A stretch of 63,613 bases of DNA from JBBREP01 sp036501845. Its GTDB lineage: Bacteria > Actinomycetota > Acidimicrobiia > IMCC26256 > PALSA-610. The translations under genes were made by a program, and so were the position numbers. The notes under the pieces were generated by a model that was not told where the DNA came from, did no database searches, and saw only the letters and a program-made list of their open reading frames with translations. The stretch lies in the NCBI GenBank assembly GCA_036501845.1, contig DASXZO010000020.1:1-63613 (forward strand), in the 5' to 3' direction. Below, in pieces: positions 33,200-41,936 of this stretch. Position 1 is the first letter of the stretch. Each line of letters starts with the position of its first letter.

Positions 33200-34195
33200 C
33201 TACGCCTGCGCCGCGGCTGCGACCGCGGGCTTGCGCGGCTCGAGCCCGAGCGCGTCGAGCAGCGCGCGGTCCTGCGCCGGGCGCTCGCACGGAACGGCTT
33301 CGGTGAGCATCTTCCCCTGCTCACTGGTGAAGAACGAGCTAGCGCCGGCCATGAAGCAGAGCGCCTGGTCGGAGAAGCTCATCAAGTGGCGGCCCGCCGC
33401 GATACGCACGCTCGACCTGGGCATCAGGATGCGGGCCACCGCGATCATGCGCACGGTGTCTTCGATGGCGACGTCGGGCTGGTCGTCGAGCGGCGTGCCC
33501 GGCACCTTCGACAGCACGTTGATCGGCACCGACTCGGGTTGCGGGTCGAGGTTGGCCAACGTCTGCAGCATCGCGGCGCGGTCGTCGACCGTCTCGCCCA
33601 TGCCGATGATGCCGCCACAGCAGAGCGTGATGTTCGTGGTGCGCAGGTTGGCGATCGTGTCGAGGCGGTCCTGGTACGTACGCGTCGTGATGATCGACGG
33701 GTAGAACTCCTCGGAAGTGTCGAGGTTGTGGTTGTAGGCGTAGAGGCCGGCTTCCTCGAGACGTTGCGCCTGGTCGGCCGTGAGCATGCCAAGGGTGCAG
33801 CACACCTCGAGGCCCATCCCTGAGACGTCGCGCACCATCGCGAGCACCCGCTCGAACTGCGCGTTGTCCTTCACCTCACGCCAGGCCGCCCCCAGGCAGA
33901 TGCGCGTGACGCCCTGCTCCATGGCGCTGGCTGCCGTGGCGAGCACCTCGGCGTGCTGCAGCATCGGTCTGGCCTTGATCCCCGCCGCGGCGTTGTGCAC
34001 GCTCTGCGAGCAATAGCCGCAGTCCTCGGGACAGCCGCCGGTCTTGATCGAGATGAGCTGGTTCACCTGCACCTGTGACGGGTCGTGGTGCTCGCGGTGC
34101 ACCTGGGCGGCCCGGAACACGAGATCGAGCAGCGGCATGTCGAACAGCGCGCGCACCTCGTCGCGTGTCCAGTCGTGGCGGATCGCGGTGGTCAC
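33200..34195 (-). CDS. bioB: Biotin synthase
   Basis: This is a 331-residue radical SAM enzyme that inserts sulfur into dethiobiotin. The radical SAM cysteines are in GGCPEDCGYCSQS (CxxxCxxC, near residue 53). Further matches are KARPMLQHAEVLATA, ICLGAAWREVKDN, EVCCTLGMLTADQAQRLEEA, YNHNLDTSEEFYPSIITTRT, CCGGIIGMGETVDDRA and SVRIAAGRHLMSFSDQALCF, which covers the sites of both iron-sulfur clusters. GTG 34195 has AGGAGCGCTC before it. No other bio gene is nearby, so dethiobiotin must come from elsewhere. Confidence 0.96.
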   Translation of the reverse strand: MTTAIRHDWTRDEVRALFDMPLLDLVFRAAQVHREHHDPSQVQVNQLISIKTGGCPEDCGYCSQSVHNAAAGIKARPMLQHAEVLATAASAMEQGVTRICLGAAWREVKDNAQFERVLAMVRDVSGMGLEVCCTLGMLTADQAQRLEEAGLYAYNHNLDTSEEFYPSIITTRTYQDRLDTIANLRTTNITLCCGGIIGMGETVDDRAAMLQTLANLDPQPESVPINVLSKVPGTPLDDQPDVAIEDTVRMIAVARILMPRSSVRIAAGRHLMSFSDQALCFMAGASSFFTSEQGKMLTEAVPCERPAQDRALLDALGLEPRKPAVAAAAQA

Positions 34196-34349
34196 GAGCG
34201 CTCCTCAGGAAGCAGATCGGAAGAGTGGCCGGGGGATCGAGCGGCCGAAATGTGTGCCGGATGCTACCGGCGGACCGGCTGAAGTCCCCCTGGGTTGGCC
34301 GTCGCGGCGCCACGATGGTTGGCTAGGACCAAGCACGACGAGAGGTCGG

Positions 34350-37300
34350 ATGACGGTCGAGGAATCCACGGAACCACACTCCACGACGGCGGACTCCACG
34401 CGGGAGCGCCGCGGATGGATCCGCACGCTGCTCGCGTGGATGGCGCCCCACAAGGCGCACGCCGCGATCGCGTTCGGCGTCGCCATCGGTGGCACCGCGC
34501 TCGCGGCCTTCGAGCCGCTGGTGCAGAAGATCATCATCGACGACGTCATCATCCATCACAAGCGCGCGCTGTGGCCGTGGCTGTGCATCCTCGGCGGCAT
34601 CGCGGTGGTGCGGTTCGGCCTCGCGTACCTGCGCCGCTATCGGGGTGGCCGCATCTCGCTCGACGTGCAGCACGACCTGCGCACCGCGATCTTCAGGCAG
34701 CTCCAGCGCCTCGACTTCCAGAGCCACGACGAGTTGTCGACCGGCCAACTCGTGTCGCGCGCGAACTCCGATGTCGGTCTGGTGCAGAGCCTGCTGATGT
34801 TCATACCGATCGGCACGGCCAACATCGTGCTGTTCGTGCTCTCGCTCGTGATCATGGTGTTCCTGTCGCCGCTGCTCACGCTCGTGCTGCTCGCGGTGGG
34901 ACCGTTGCTGCTCTTCCTCTCGCTGAAGCTGCGGGCAACCGTGTTCCCCGCGAGCTGGGACGCGCAGCAGCGCGCCGGCGACGTCGCCCAAGTGGTGGAC
35001 GAGTCGGTCACGGGCGTGCGGGTGGTGAAGGGCTTCGGGCAGGAAGCGCAACAGCTCGAGCGCCTCGAAGCCGACGCGCTCGGCCTCTACGGATCGCGGG
35101 TGCGGCTCGTGAACGTGCAGGCGCGTCTGTCTCCCGCGCTCCAGGCCGTGCCGCCACTCGGTCAGGTGGTCGGTCTGCTGATCGGCGGCCTCCTGGCGAT
35201 CCACGGTTCGATCAGCCTGGGCACCTTCTTCGCCTTCGCCACCTACATGATCACGATCGCCGCGCCGGTGCGCATGCTCGCGGCGATGCTCACCGTCGGG
35301 CAGCTCGCGCGTGCAGGCGTGGAGCGCATCGACGACCTTCTCGCATCGACGCCACTCGTCGAGGATCGCCCGGGCGCCGCACCGCTCCACGACGTGCGCG
35401 GGCGCCTGCACTTCGACAACATCCGCTTCGGGTACACGAGCAGCGAGCCCGTGCTCGACGGTTTCTCGCTCGACGTCGCGCCGGGCGAGACGGTCGCGCT
35501 CGTCGGCGCGTCGGGCTCGGGCAAGTCGACCGTCGCGCTGCTCCTGCCGCGCTTCTATGACGTGCAGGTCGGACAGGTGCGTATCGACGGCGTCGACGTG
35601 CGCGACGTGAAGCTCGAAAGCCTGCGGCGCCAGATCGGCGTGGTGTTCGAGGACAGCTTCCTGTTTTCCGACAGCATCCGGGCGAACATCGCGTTCGGCA
35701 AGCCCGAAGCCACCGACGAGGAGATCCACGCCGCGGCGCGCGCGGCCGAGGCCCACCACTTCATCGAAGCGCTGTCCGAGGGTTACGGCACTGTGGTGGG
35801 CGAGAACGGGCTCACCTTGTCGGGCGGTCAACGGCAGCGCATTGCCCTCGCGCGGGCGCTCATCAGCGATCCGCAAGTGCTCGTGCTCGACGACGCCACG
35901 TCGTCGATCGACGCCGCGGTCGAGGAGGAGATTCACGCGACCCTGCGCCGCCTCCTCGCGGGCCGCACCACATTGCTCATCGCGCACCGCCGGTCGACGC
36001 TGGCGCTCGCCGATCGGATCGTGGTGGTCGACCATGGCCACGTGCTCGACGCGGGCACCCACGACGAGTTGTGGGCGCGCTGCGACACGTACCGCCTGCT
36101 GCTGTCGGGTCCGGGCGACGATGCCGAGGGCCGCGAAGACTCGGGGCGTGTGGTCGTCGCCGCAGCTGATCGATCGGGCGAGCCGGAAGACGGCGCCAAC
36201 GGTCACGGGAACGGCGATGGTGGGAACGGGCATGCGGCGCCAGGTGCCTGGACACCGGGATCGGTGACGGCCGCGGCCTGGCGGGAGCCCGACCCCGATG
36301 CATTGTCGCTCGTGTCGCGCGGAGGGCCGATGCCGGCCACGCCGAGGATCGGCGCGCCGGGTGGGGGCGTAGGTCGCATCGGCGCGATCGGCGGTGGCGG
36401 CTTCGGTCAGCTCGCCGGCCAGCTCGAGGCGACGCCCGAGTTGCTCGAGAAGGTGGCCGCGCTCGATCCGATCGACACCAACGCGGAGGTCGACCTCGCC
36501 GCCGCCGCCGCGCCCGACCCGCACTTCAAGTTCGGGCACTTCTTGCGGGCGTTCCGCGTGGCGCTCTCCATCGGCCTTGTGCTGGTGGCCCTCGACGCGA
36601 TCGCCACCATCTCCGGTCCTTGGTTCATCCGTGAAGCGCTCGACCGTGGCGTCGGCAAGGACGTCAACGGCGTACTCCAGAGCAACCGCGGCGTGCTGTA
36701 TGCGCTCTGCCTCGCGTTCCTCATCGTGACGCTGCTCGACTGGTGGATCACCTGGGGCGAGCAACGCGTGATCGGCCGCGTCTCCGAGAAGATGTTGCTC
36801 GCACTCCGCGTCAAGGTGTTCGCCCACCTGCAGCGGCTCGGCGTCGACTACTACGAGCACGAGATGGCGGGCCGCATCATGACCCGCATGACCACCGACC
36901 TCGACGCGCTCTCCCAACTGCTCCAAAACGGACTCGTCAACGCCTTGGTCAACTTCGTGACGTTCGTGGGCATTGGTATCGCGCTCGCGATCATGAACCC
37001 GCGGCTTGCGCTCTTCGCCGCGATCACCTTGCCGCCACTTGTGGTGGCGACGATGTGGTTCCGTCACAACTCGGCGCTTGCCTACGAAACCGCGCGTGAA
37101 CGGATCGCGGTGGTGAACGCGAATTTGCAGGAAGGCCTGTCGGGCGTGCGCGTCTCGCAGGCGTTCGTGCGCGAGGAGACGAACGAGGCCGAGTTCGCCG
37201 AGCTGTCCCGCAGCTACCTCGATGCCCGCCTCACCGCGCAGCGTCTCGTGGCCGTGTTCTTCCCGTTCGTCGACTTCCTGTCCGACATGGCGTCGGTGAT

Positions 37301-38297
37301 CGTGCTCGGTGTGGGCAGTGTGTTCGTGGCCGAGCACTCGCTCACTGTCGGTTCGCTGATCGCCTTTCTGCTGTTCCTCGACCTGTTCTTCTCGCCGATC
37401 CAGCAGCTCTCGCAAGTGTTCGACTCGTGGCAGCAGGCACGGGTGTCGCTCAACCGCATCGCCGAGCTGCTGGCCACCGAGACCACGGTGCCGCCGCCGG
37501 TGAACGGCGTCGAGCCCGCGCATCTCGACGGGCTCGTCGAGCTTCGCGGCGTGATGTTCCGCTACCCGCGAACCGTCGACGACGCGCTACGCGACGTGTC
37601 ACTCGTGATCGAGCCGGGCGAATCGGTGGCGCTCGTGGGCGAGACGGGCGCAGGCAAGTCGACGATCCTCAAACTCGTGGCGCGCTTCTACGACATCCGG
37701 GCCGGCGAAGTGCTCGTCGACGGAGTGGACGTGCGGGAGTACGACCCCGTCGCGTACCACTCGCACCTCGGCATCGTGCCCCAGGAAGCGTTCCTGTTCG
37801 CCGGTTCGATTCGCGAGAACATCGCCTACGGCCGGCGCCACGCGCCCAACGCTGAAGTGGAAGAGGCCGCGCGCGCCGTGGGTGCGCACGACTTCATCGC
37901 CGCGCTTCCCTATGGCTACAACACCGTCGTCAGCGAGCGCGGCCGCTCGCTGTCGAGCGGTCAACGCCAGCTGATCGCGCTGGCCCGAGCCCGGCTCGTC
38001 GATCCCGGCATCCTGCTGCTCGACGAAGCGACGTCGAACCTCGACCTGCAGACCGAGTCGGCTGTGACCGCTGCGATGGGCATCGCGGCTGAAGGGCGCA
38101 CGACGATCCTCATCGCCCACCGCCTCCAGACCGCGCGTCTCGCCGACCGCATCATCGTCGTCGACGACGGCCACATCGCCGAGCAGGGCACGCACGACGC
38201 GCTCGTCGCCCACGGCGGCGTGTACGCGCGACTATGGCGCGCCAGCTCGGGCGAGGCCGTCGACGCCGGCGCGCCGGCGGCCGCCGCCGGCGACTAA
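34350..38297 (+). CDS. Single-chain heterodimer-type ABC exporter (TMD-NBD-TMD-NBD)
   Basis: This is a 1315-residue fusion of two type IV ABC exporter halves. Half 1 has a six-helix TMD (about 30-320) and an NBD with Walker A GASGSGKS (about 385), signature LSGGQRQ (about 490) and Walker B VLVLDDATSS, with Asp at the catalytic Glu position. A Gly/Asp/Ala-rich linker (about 590-700) follows. Half 2 has a TMD (about 725-1040) and an NBD with Walker A GETGAGKST (about 1097), a non-canonical signature LSSGQRQ (about 1200) and Walker B ILLLDEATSN. So one ATP site is degenerate and one competent, as in BmrCD or TM287/288 heterodimers. Likely a lipid or drug exporter. ATG 34350 gives a natural N-terminus. 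Confidence 0.93.
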   Translation: MTVEESTEPHSTTADSTRERRGWIRTLLAWMAPHKAHAAIAFGVAIGGTALAAFEPLVQKIIIDDVIIHHKRALWPWLCILGGIAVVRFGLAYLRRYRGGRISLDVQHDLRTAIFRQLQRLDFQSHDELSTGQLVSRANSDVGLVQSLLMFIPIGTANIVLFVLSLVIMVFLSPLLTLVLLAVGPLLLFLSLKLRATVFPASWDAQQRAGDVAQVVDESVTGVRVVKGFGQEAQQLERLEADALGLYGSRVRLVNVQARLSPALQAVPPLGQVVGLLIGGLLAIHGSISLGTFFAFATYMITIAAPVRMLAAMLTVGQLARAGVERIDDLLASTPLVEDRPGAAPLHDVRGRLHFDNIRFGYTSSEPVLDGFSLDVAPGETVALVGASGSGKSTVALLLPRFYDVQVGQVRIDGVDVRDVKLESLRRQIGVVFEDSFLFSDSIRANIAFGKPEATDEEIHAAARAAEAHHFIEALSEGYGTVVGENGLTLSGGQRQRIALARALISDPQVLVLDDATSSIDAAVEEEIHATLRRLLAGRTTLLIAHRRSTLALADRIVVVDHGHVLDAGTHDELWARCDTYRLLLSGPGDDAEGREDSGRVVVAAADRSGEPEDGANGHGNGDGGNGHAAPGAWTPGSVTAAAWREPDPDALSLVSRGGPMPATPRIGAPGGGVGRIGAIGGGGFGQLAGQLEATPELLEKVAALDPIDTNAEVDLAAAAAPDPHFKFGHFLRAFRVALSIGLVLVALDAIATISGPWFIREALDRGVGKDVNGVLQSNRGVLYALCLAFLIVTLLDWWITWGEQRVIGRVSEKMLLALRVKVFAHLQRLGVDYYEHEMAGRIMTRMTTDLDALSQLLQNGLVNALVNFVTFVGIGIALAIMNPRLALFAAITLPPLVVATMWFRHNSALAYETARERIAVVNANLQEGLSGVRVSQAFVREETNEAEFAELSRSYLDARLTAQRLVAVFFPFVDFLSDMASVIVLGVGSVFVAEHSLTVGSLIAFLLFLDLFFSPIQQLSQVFDSWQQARVSLNRIAELLATETTVPPPVNGVEPAHLDGLVELRGVMFRYPRTVDDALRDVSLVIEPGESVALVGETGAGKSTILKLVARFYDIRAGEVLVDGVDVREYDPVAYHSHLGIVPQEAFLFAGSIRENIAYGRRHAPNAEVEEAARAVGAHDFIAALPYGYNTVVSERGRSLSSGQRQLIALARARLVDPGILLLDEATSNLDLQTESAVTAAMGIAAEGRTTILIAHRLQTARLADRIIVVDDGHIAEQGTHDALVAHGGVYARLWRASSGEAVDAGAPAAAAGD

Positions 38298-38357
38298 CAC
38301 AACTACATTGCCGACGATGTCGGAACACGACCAGCCGAGCGACCACAAGCTCGCCGT

Positions 38358-38418
38358 CTCCGCAACGCGTTCGCGGAGCGAGGGAAGGCCCGTCGGCCCG
38401 TGAGCGAAGCGAACGAGA
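38358..38418 (+). repeat. Dispersed repeat, copy 2
   Basis: This segment matches the reverse complement of 7-68 over about 61 bases with scattered differences. It runs into the annotated start of the GH13 gene: the GTG at 38400 and the first codons (MSEANER) are repeat sequence. It lies in the 102-base gap after the ABC exporter. Confidence 0.55.
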
Positions 38419-40007
38419 GACACGAGAACGTTTGGTGGCGCGACGGTGTGCTCTACGAGATCTATCCGCGCTCGTTCTGCGACACCAACGGTGACGGCGT
38501 CGGCGACCTGCGCGGCATCACCAGCAAGCTCGACCACCTCGTGTGGCTCGGCGTCGACGGGATCTGGCTCAACCCGATCACCGACGGGCCCAACGACGAC
38601 TGGGGTTACGACGTCGCCGACTACTGCTCGGTGCATCCCGAGCTCGGCACGCTCGAGGACCTCGACGAGCTCGTGCGCGAGGCCACCGCACGCGACATCC
38701 GCGTGATGCTCGACCTCGTGCCGAACCACTCGAGCGACCGTCACGCGTGGTTCGTCGACGCACGGTCGTCGCGCGACTCCGAGCACCGCGACTACTACGT
38801 GTGGGCCGACCCGAAGTCCGGCGGCGAGCCGCCGAACAACTGGGTGAACATGTTCGATCCGCGCCGCAGCGCGTGGACCTTGGACGAGACCACCGGCCAG
38901 TACTACCTGAACCAGTTCCTGGCATCGCAGCCCGACCTCAACTGGTGGGACGACCGGGTGCGCGACGAGTTCGATGCCATCTACCGGTTCTGGTACGACC
39001 GCGGCATCTCGGGATTCCGCATCGACGTGTGCCATGCAGTGGTGAAGGACAAGTTGCTTCGCGACAATCCGCCGAGCGGGCCCGACGACGACTGGCACAC
39101 CAAGATGTACGGCCAGCACTTCGTGTACAACACGAACCGGCCCGAGGTGCACGACGTGCTGCGCCGGTGGCGGCGGCTTGCCGACTCGTACACGCCGCCG
39201 CGGGTGCTCGTGGGTGAGACGTACGTGCTCGACCCGAACGCGCTGGCCGCGTTCTACGGCCAGGGCGACGAGCTCAACCTGGCGTTCAACTTCATTTTGC
39301 TGCACAGCAACTTCGTGGCGTCCGAACTACGCGACGCGGTGGAACAGGCCGAGGCGCTGATCCCATCGGTTGCCTGGCCCACCTGGACCGGTGGCAACCA
39401 CGACAACCATCGCTGGGCGACGCGTTGGTGCGACGGCGACGACGCCAAGATCCGCACCGCGATGGTGATGCTCATGGGCCTGCGCGGCACGCCGTTCCTC
39501 TACTTCGGCGACGAGATCGGCATGCCCGACACGATCGTGCCCGACGACCGCGTGCTCGACCCGGTAGGCAAGATGTTCGGCGTGCGCGTCGGGCGTGACG
39601 ACGAACGCACACCGATGCACTGGAGCTCCGACCCGGGCGCGGGATTCAGCGCGCCCGGCGTGGAGCCGTGGCTGCCGTACGGTAACTATTCGTCGTGCAA
39701 CGTTGCCGACCAGATGGACGACCCGGCGTCGATGTTGCACTTCACGCGCGACCTGATCGCGGCCCGCAAGCAGTCGAACGATCTGACGCGCGGCGCGTAC
39801 GCGAGCCATCCGGCGAGCGACGACCGCATCTGGGTGTGGACGCGCGGCGACGCGACGCTCGTAGCGCTCAACCTCTCTGACGACGACGCGACGGTCGACG
39901 ACGTGACCGGCCGTGTGCTCATCGCCACCGACCCGACCCGCAACGGCGAACAGGTGAAGGGCGCGCTCGCCCTCGACCCCTGGTCTGGCGTGATCCTCGA
40001 GCGCTGA
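38400..40007 (+). CDS. GH13 alpha-glucosidase / oligo-1,6-glucosidase
   Basis: This 535-residue glycoside hydrolase family 13 enzyme lacks a signal peptide and so acts in the cytoplasm. Conserved regions are VLYEIYPRSFCDTNGDGVGD, LDLVPNHSSDRHAWF (region I), GFRIDVCHAVV with the nucleophile Asp (near residue 208), VLVGETYVLD with the acid/base Glu (near 270) and WTGGNHDNHR with the stabilising Asp. It hydrolyses short alpha-glucosides or transfers glucose; linkage preference is not decidable. The GTG start lies inside a dispersed repeat, so the true start could be later, before WWRDGVLYEIYPRS. Confidence 0.93.
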   Translation: MSEANERHENVWWRDGVLYEIYPRSFCDTNGDGVGDLRGITSKLDHLVWLGVDGIWLNPITDGPNDDWGYDVADYCSVHPELGTLEDLDELVREATARDIRVMLDLVPNHSSDRHAWFVDARSSRDSEHRDYYVWADPKSGGEPPNNWVNMFDPRRSAWTLDETTGQYYLNQFLASQPDLNWWDDRVRDEFDAIYRFWYDRGISGFRIDVCHAVVKDKLLRDNPPSGPDDDWHTKMYGQHFVYNTNRPEVHDVLRRWRRLADSYTPPRVLVGETYVLDPNALAAFYGQGDELNLAFNFILLHSNFVASELRDAVEQAEALIPSVAWPTWTGGNHDNHRWATRWCDGDDAKIRTAMVMLMGLRGTPFLYFGDEIGMPDTIVPDDRVLDPVGKMFGVRVGRDDERTPMHWSSDPGAGFSAPGVEPWLPYGNYSSCNVADQMDDPASMLHFTRDLIAARKQSNDLTRGAYASHPASDDRIWVWTRGDATLVALNLSDDDATVDDVTGRVLIATDPTRNGEQVKGALALDPWSGVILER

Positions 40008-40017
40008 CCCCCTCGAC

Positions 40018-41049
40018 CTAGGCCGCGGGGGCGGGCTCGTGGGACGCGCACCAGGCGAGCAGGTCGTCGAGCGACCACGAATTGACGATCGATTCCGCAG
40101 GTACGCCGCACTCGACCGCGCGGTTACAGCCGTAGAACTGCCAGCCGAGCTGCGACGTGGCGTGCGCGTCGGTGTCGACCGCGACCTTCACGCCCATCTC
40201 GACCACCCGCCTGAGCATCCGCTTCGGTGGATCGAGCCGTTCGGGCCGGCAGTTGATCTCCACGGCCTTGTCAAACTGCTTGCACGCCGCGAACACCACG
40301 TCGGCGTCGAACGACGACTCCGCACGACCCCGCCCGGTGACCATGCGTCCCGTGCAGTGCCCGAGGATGTCGGCGAGTGGATTCGCCATGGCGCCCACCA
40401 TTCGCCGCGTCATCTCTTTGCCGTCCATGCGCAGCTGCGAGTGCACGCTCGCCACCACGACGTCGAGGCGCGTGAGCAACTCAGGGTCGCCGTCGAGCGC
40501 GCCATCGTCGAGGATGTCGGTTTCGGTACCGGTGAGCAACCGGAACGGCGCGACTTCGTCGTTGATGGCGCGCACCTCCTCGAGCTGCGCGACCAAGCGA
40601 TCGCCGTCGAGCCCGTGCGCGACCTTCAGGCGCGGCGAATGATCTGTAAGCGCGATGTAGTCGTGGCCGATCGTGCGCGCCTTGTCGACCATGGCACGGA
40701 TCGTGTCGCCGCCGTCCGACCACTCGGAGTGGAGGTGAAGGTCGCCCCGCAACGCCTTCTGCAGCAGCGCGCCCTCAGGCGTGGCCACATCGTTGACCGC
40801 GTCGGTGCGGAGCTGGAGCAGGTAGTGAGGCACCTCGCCGCGCAGGGCCTCGATGATCACCTTGCCGGTGCTGTCACCGATCCCCGAGAGCGCACGAAGC
40901 CGGTTCGTGGCCACCAGCTCTTCGAGCTCGGCCCGCGGCATGCCGCGGATGGCGCGTGCGGCCTGCGAGAACGCGCGGGCGCGATACCCGCCGTCGCGCC
41001 GCCGCGAGAGCAGCTCCACCACCTCTTCCAGCGCCTCGGACGGTTCCAC
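40018..41049 (-). CDS. PHP-domain phosphoesterase with helix-hairpin-helix (PolX C-terminus-like)
   Basis: This is a 343-residue protein. Residues 1-90 form a helical/HhH part (RAFSQAARAIRGMPRAELEE, LSGIGDSTGKVIIEAL) like DNA polymerase X. The PHP metal-binding motifs are DLHLHSEWSDG, ALTDHSPRLKV, LTGTETDIL, VVASVHSQLRMDG, LGHCTGRMVTGRG, VEINCRPERLDPP and VDTDAHATSQLGW, a full trinuclear site. The polymerase palm is absent. It may be a 3'-phosphatase or nuclease in DNA repair. I start at GTG 41049 because the longer frame upstream runs antisense through the tRNA-Ser. Confidence 0.87.
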   Translation of the reverse strand: MEPSEALEEVVELLSRRRDGGYRARAFSQAARAIRGMPRAELEELVATNRLRALSGIGDSTGKVIIEALRGEVPHYLLQLRTDAVNDVATPEGALLQKALRGDLHLHSEWSDGGDTIRAMVDKARTIGHDYIALTDHSPRLKVAHGLDGDRLVAQLEEVRAINDEVAPFRLLTGTETDILDDGALDGDPELLTRLDVVVASVHSQLRMDGKEMTRRMVGAMANPLADILGHCTGRMVTGRGRAESSFDADVVFAACKQFDKAVEINCRPERLDPPKRMLRRVVEMGVKVAVDTDAHATSQLGWQFYGCNRAVECGVPAESIVNSWSLDDLLAWCASHEPAPAA

Positions 41050-41111
41050 GCACGTCAACGTAGTTGCGAACCCACGGAGGGTTTTCGCCTGCGCCCGTAT
41101 ACTCCGATCTC

Positions 41112-41201
41112 GGAGGGCTGACCGAGTGGCCGAAGGTGCTCGCCTGCTAAGCGAGTAGGGGGTGATAAACCCCCTCGAGGGTTCAAATCCCTCGCCCTCC
41201 G
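41112..41201 (+). tRNA. tRNA-Ser (anticodon GCT)
   Basis: The acceptor GGAGGGC pairs with GCCCTCC. The anticodon stem CTCGC/GCGAG holds the loop CTGCTAA, giving GCT. A long variable arm, TAGGGGGTGATAAACCCCCT, identifies a serine tRNA, and the T arm has GGTTCAAATCC. CCA is not encoded. It is divergent from the PHP gene and 48 bases before the RraA-like start. Confidence 0.96.
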
Positions 41202-41248
41202 CGGAGTTCCGGTTGGCGTGAACGCGAGCCCCCGGCGAAGATTGCTCG

Positions 41249-41872
41249 ATGGACGACACCCGTGCCGCGCTCACCGAGTTGGGAGCGGCGACGCTCGGCG
41301 AGTCGGGCGGCCGCGCAATGCGCGATCGCATCCATGCTGCGTGGCCTGGCGCAGTGCTCGTGGCCCCCGCGACGCCGGTGGTGTGCACGCCGGGCGACAA
41401 TCTCGCCATCCACGTGGCGGTAGCGTCGGCCGAGCGCGGTACCGCGCTCGTGGTGTCGGTGGGCGACGTTCCCGAGCTGGGCTACTGGGGTGAGGTGCTC
41501 ACCACCGGCGCGCAGTCGCGCGGCATCGCTGGTCTCGTGATCGACGGCGGTGTGCGCGACATCAGCGCGCTCGAACGCCTGGGCTTCCCGGTGTTCTCGT
41601 CGACGATCGCGCTCCGCGGTGCAACCAAGCTGCGACCCGGAAGCGTCGGCGCGCCCGCAACGGTGGGCGATGTCGAGGTTGCCGCGGGTGACTGGATCGT
41701 CGGCGATTCTGACGGCGTGGTCGTGGTGCCGGGTGCTCAGCTCGAGGACGTGATCGCCGCGGGCCGCGCTCGCGCGCAGAAAGAATCGCACATGTTCGAC
41801 CAGCTACGCGCGGGCAAGACCACCGTGGAGCTCCTCGACCTCGACCCTTCACCGATCACCGTCACGCGCTGA
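41249..41872 (+). CDS. RraA-family aldolase/decarboxylase-like protein
   Basis: This is a 207-residue protein from ATG 41249. Family motifs are PGDNLAIHVAVASAERGTAL, ELGYWGEVLTTGAQSRGIAG and LVIDGGVRDISALERLGFPV, where the Arg-Asp pair binds the divalent metal and pyruvate in HMG/CHA aldolases. The length suits aldolases or oxaloacetate decarboxylases of this fold as well as RraA, the RNase E inhibitor. Neighbouring 2-hydroxyacid and ureidoglycolate genes favour a small-carboxylate enzyme. The substrate is not decided. Confidence 0.87.
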   Translation: MDDTRAALTELGAATLGESGGRAMRDRIHAAWPGAVLVAPATPVVCTPGDNLAIHVAVASAERGTALVVSVGDVPELGYWGEVLTTGAQSRGIAGLVIDGGVRDISALERLGFPVFSSTIALRGATKLRPGSVGAPATVGDVEVAAGDWIVGDSDGVVVVPGAQLEDVIAAGRARAQKESHMFDQLRAGKTTVELLDLDPSPITVTR

Positions 41873-41936
41873 GAGCCTTCCGGGTGCAAACAACCCGCTG
41901 GAGCGGGGCTGGTGCACCCAGAACGAGAAGTGCGAG

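Noticed and set aside
34323..37523. Minus-strand open frame of 1066 codons under the ABC exporter
   Set aside because: Low-complexity His/Glu/Arg translation with no recognisable fold; the plus strand encodes the exporter.
41050..41409. N-terminal extension of the PHP protein (EGEGFEPSRGFITPYSLS)
   Set aside because: It is translated across tRNA-Ser(GCT) on the opposite strand; the protein starts at 41049 or nearby.
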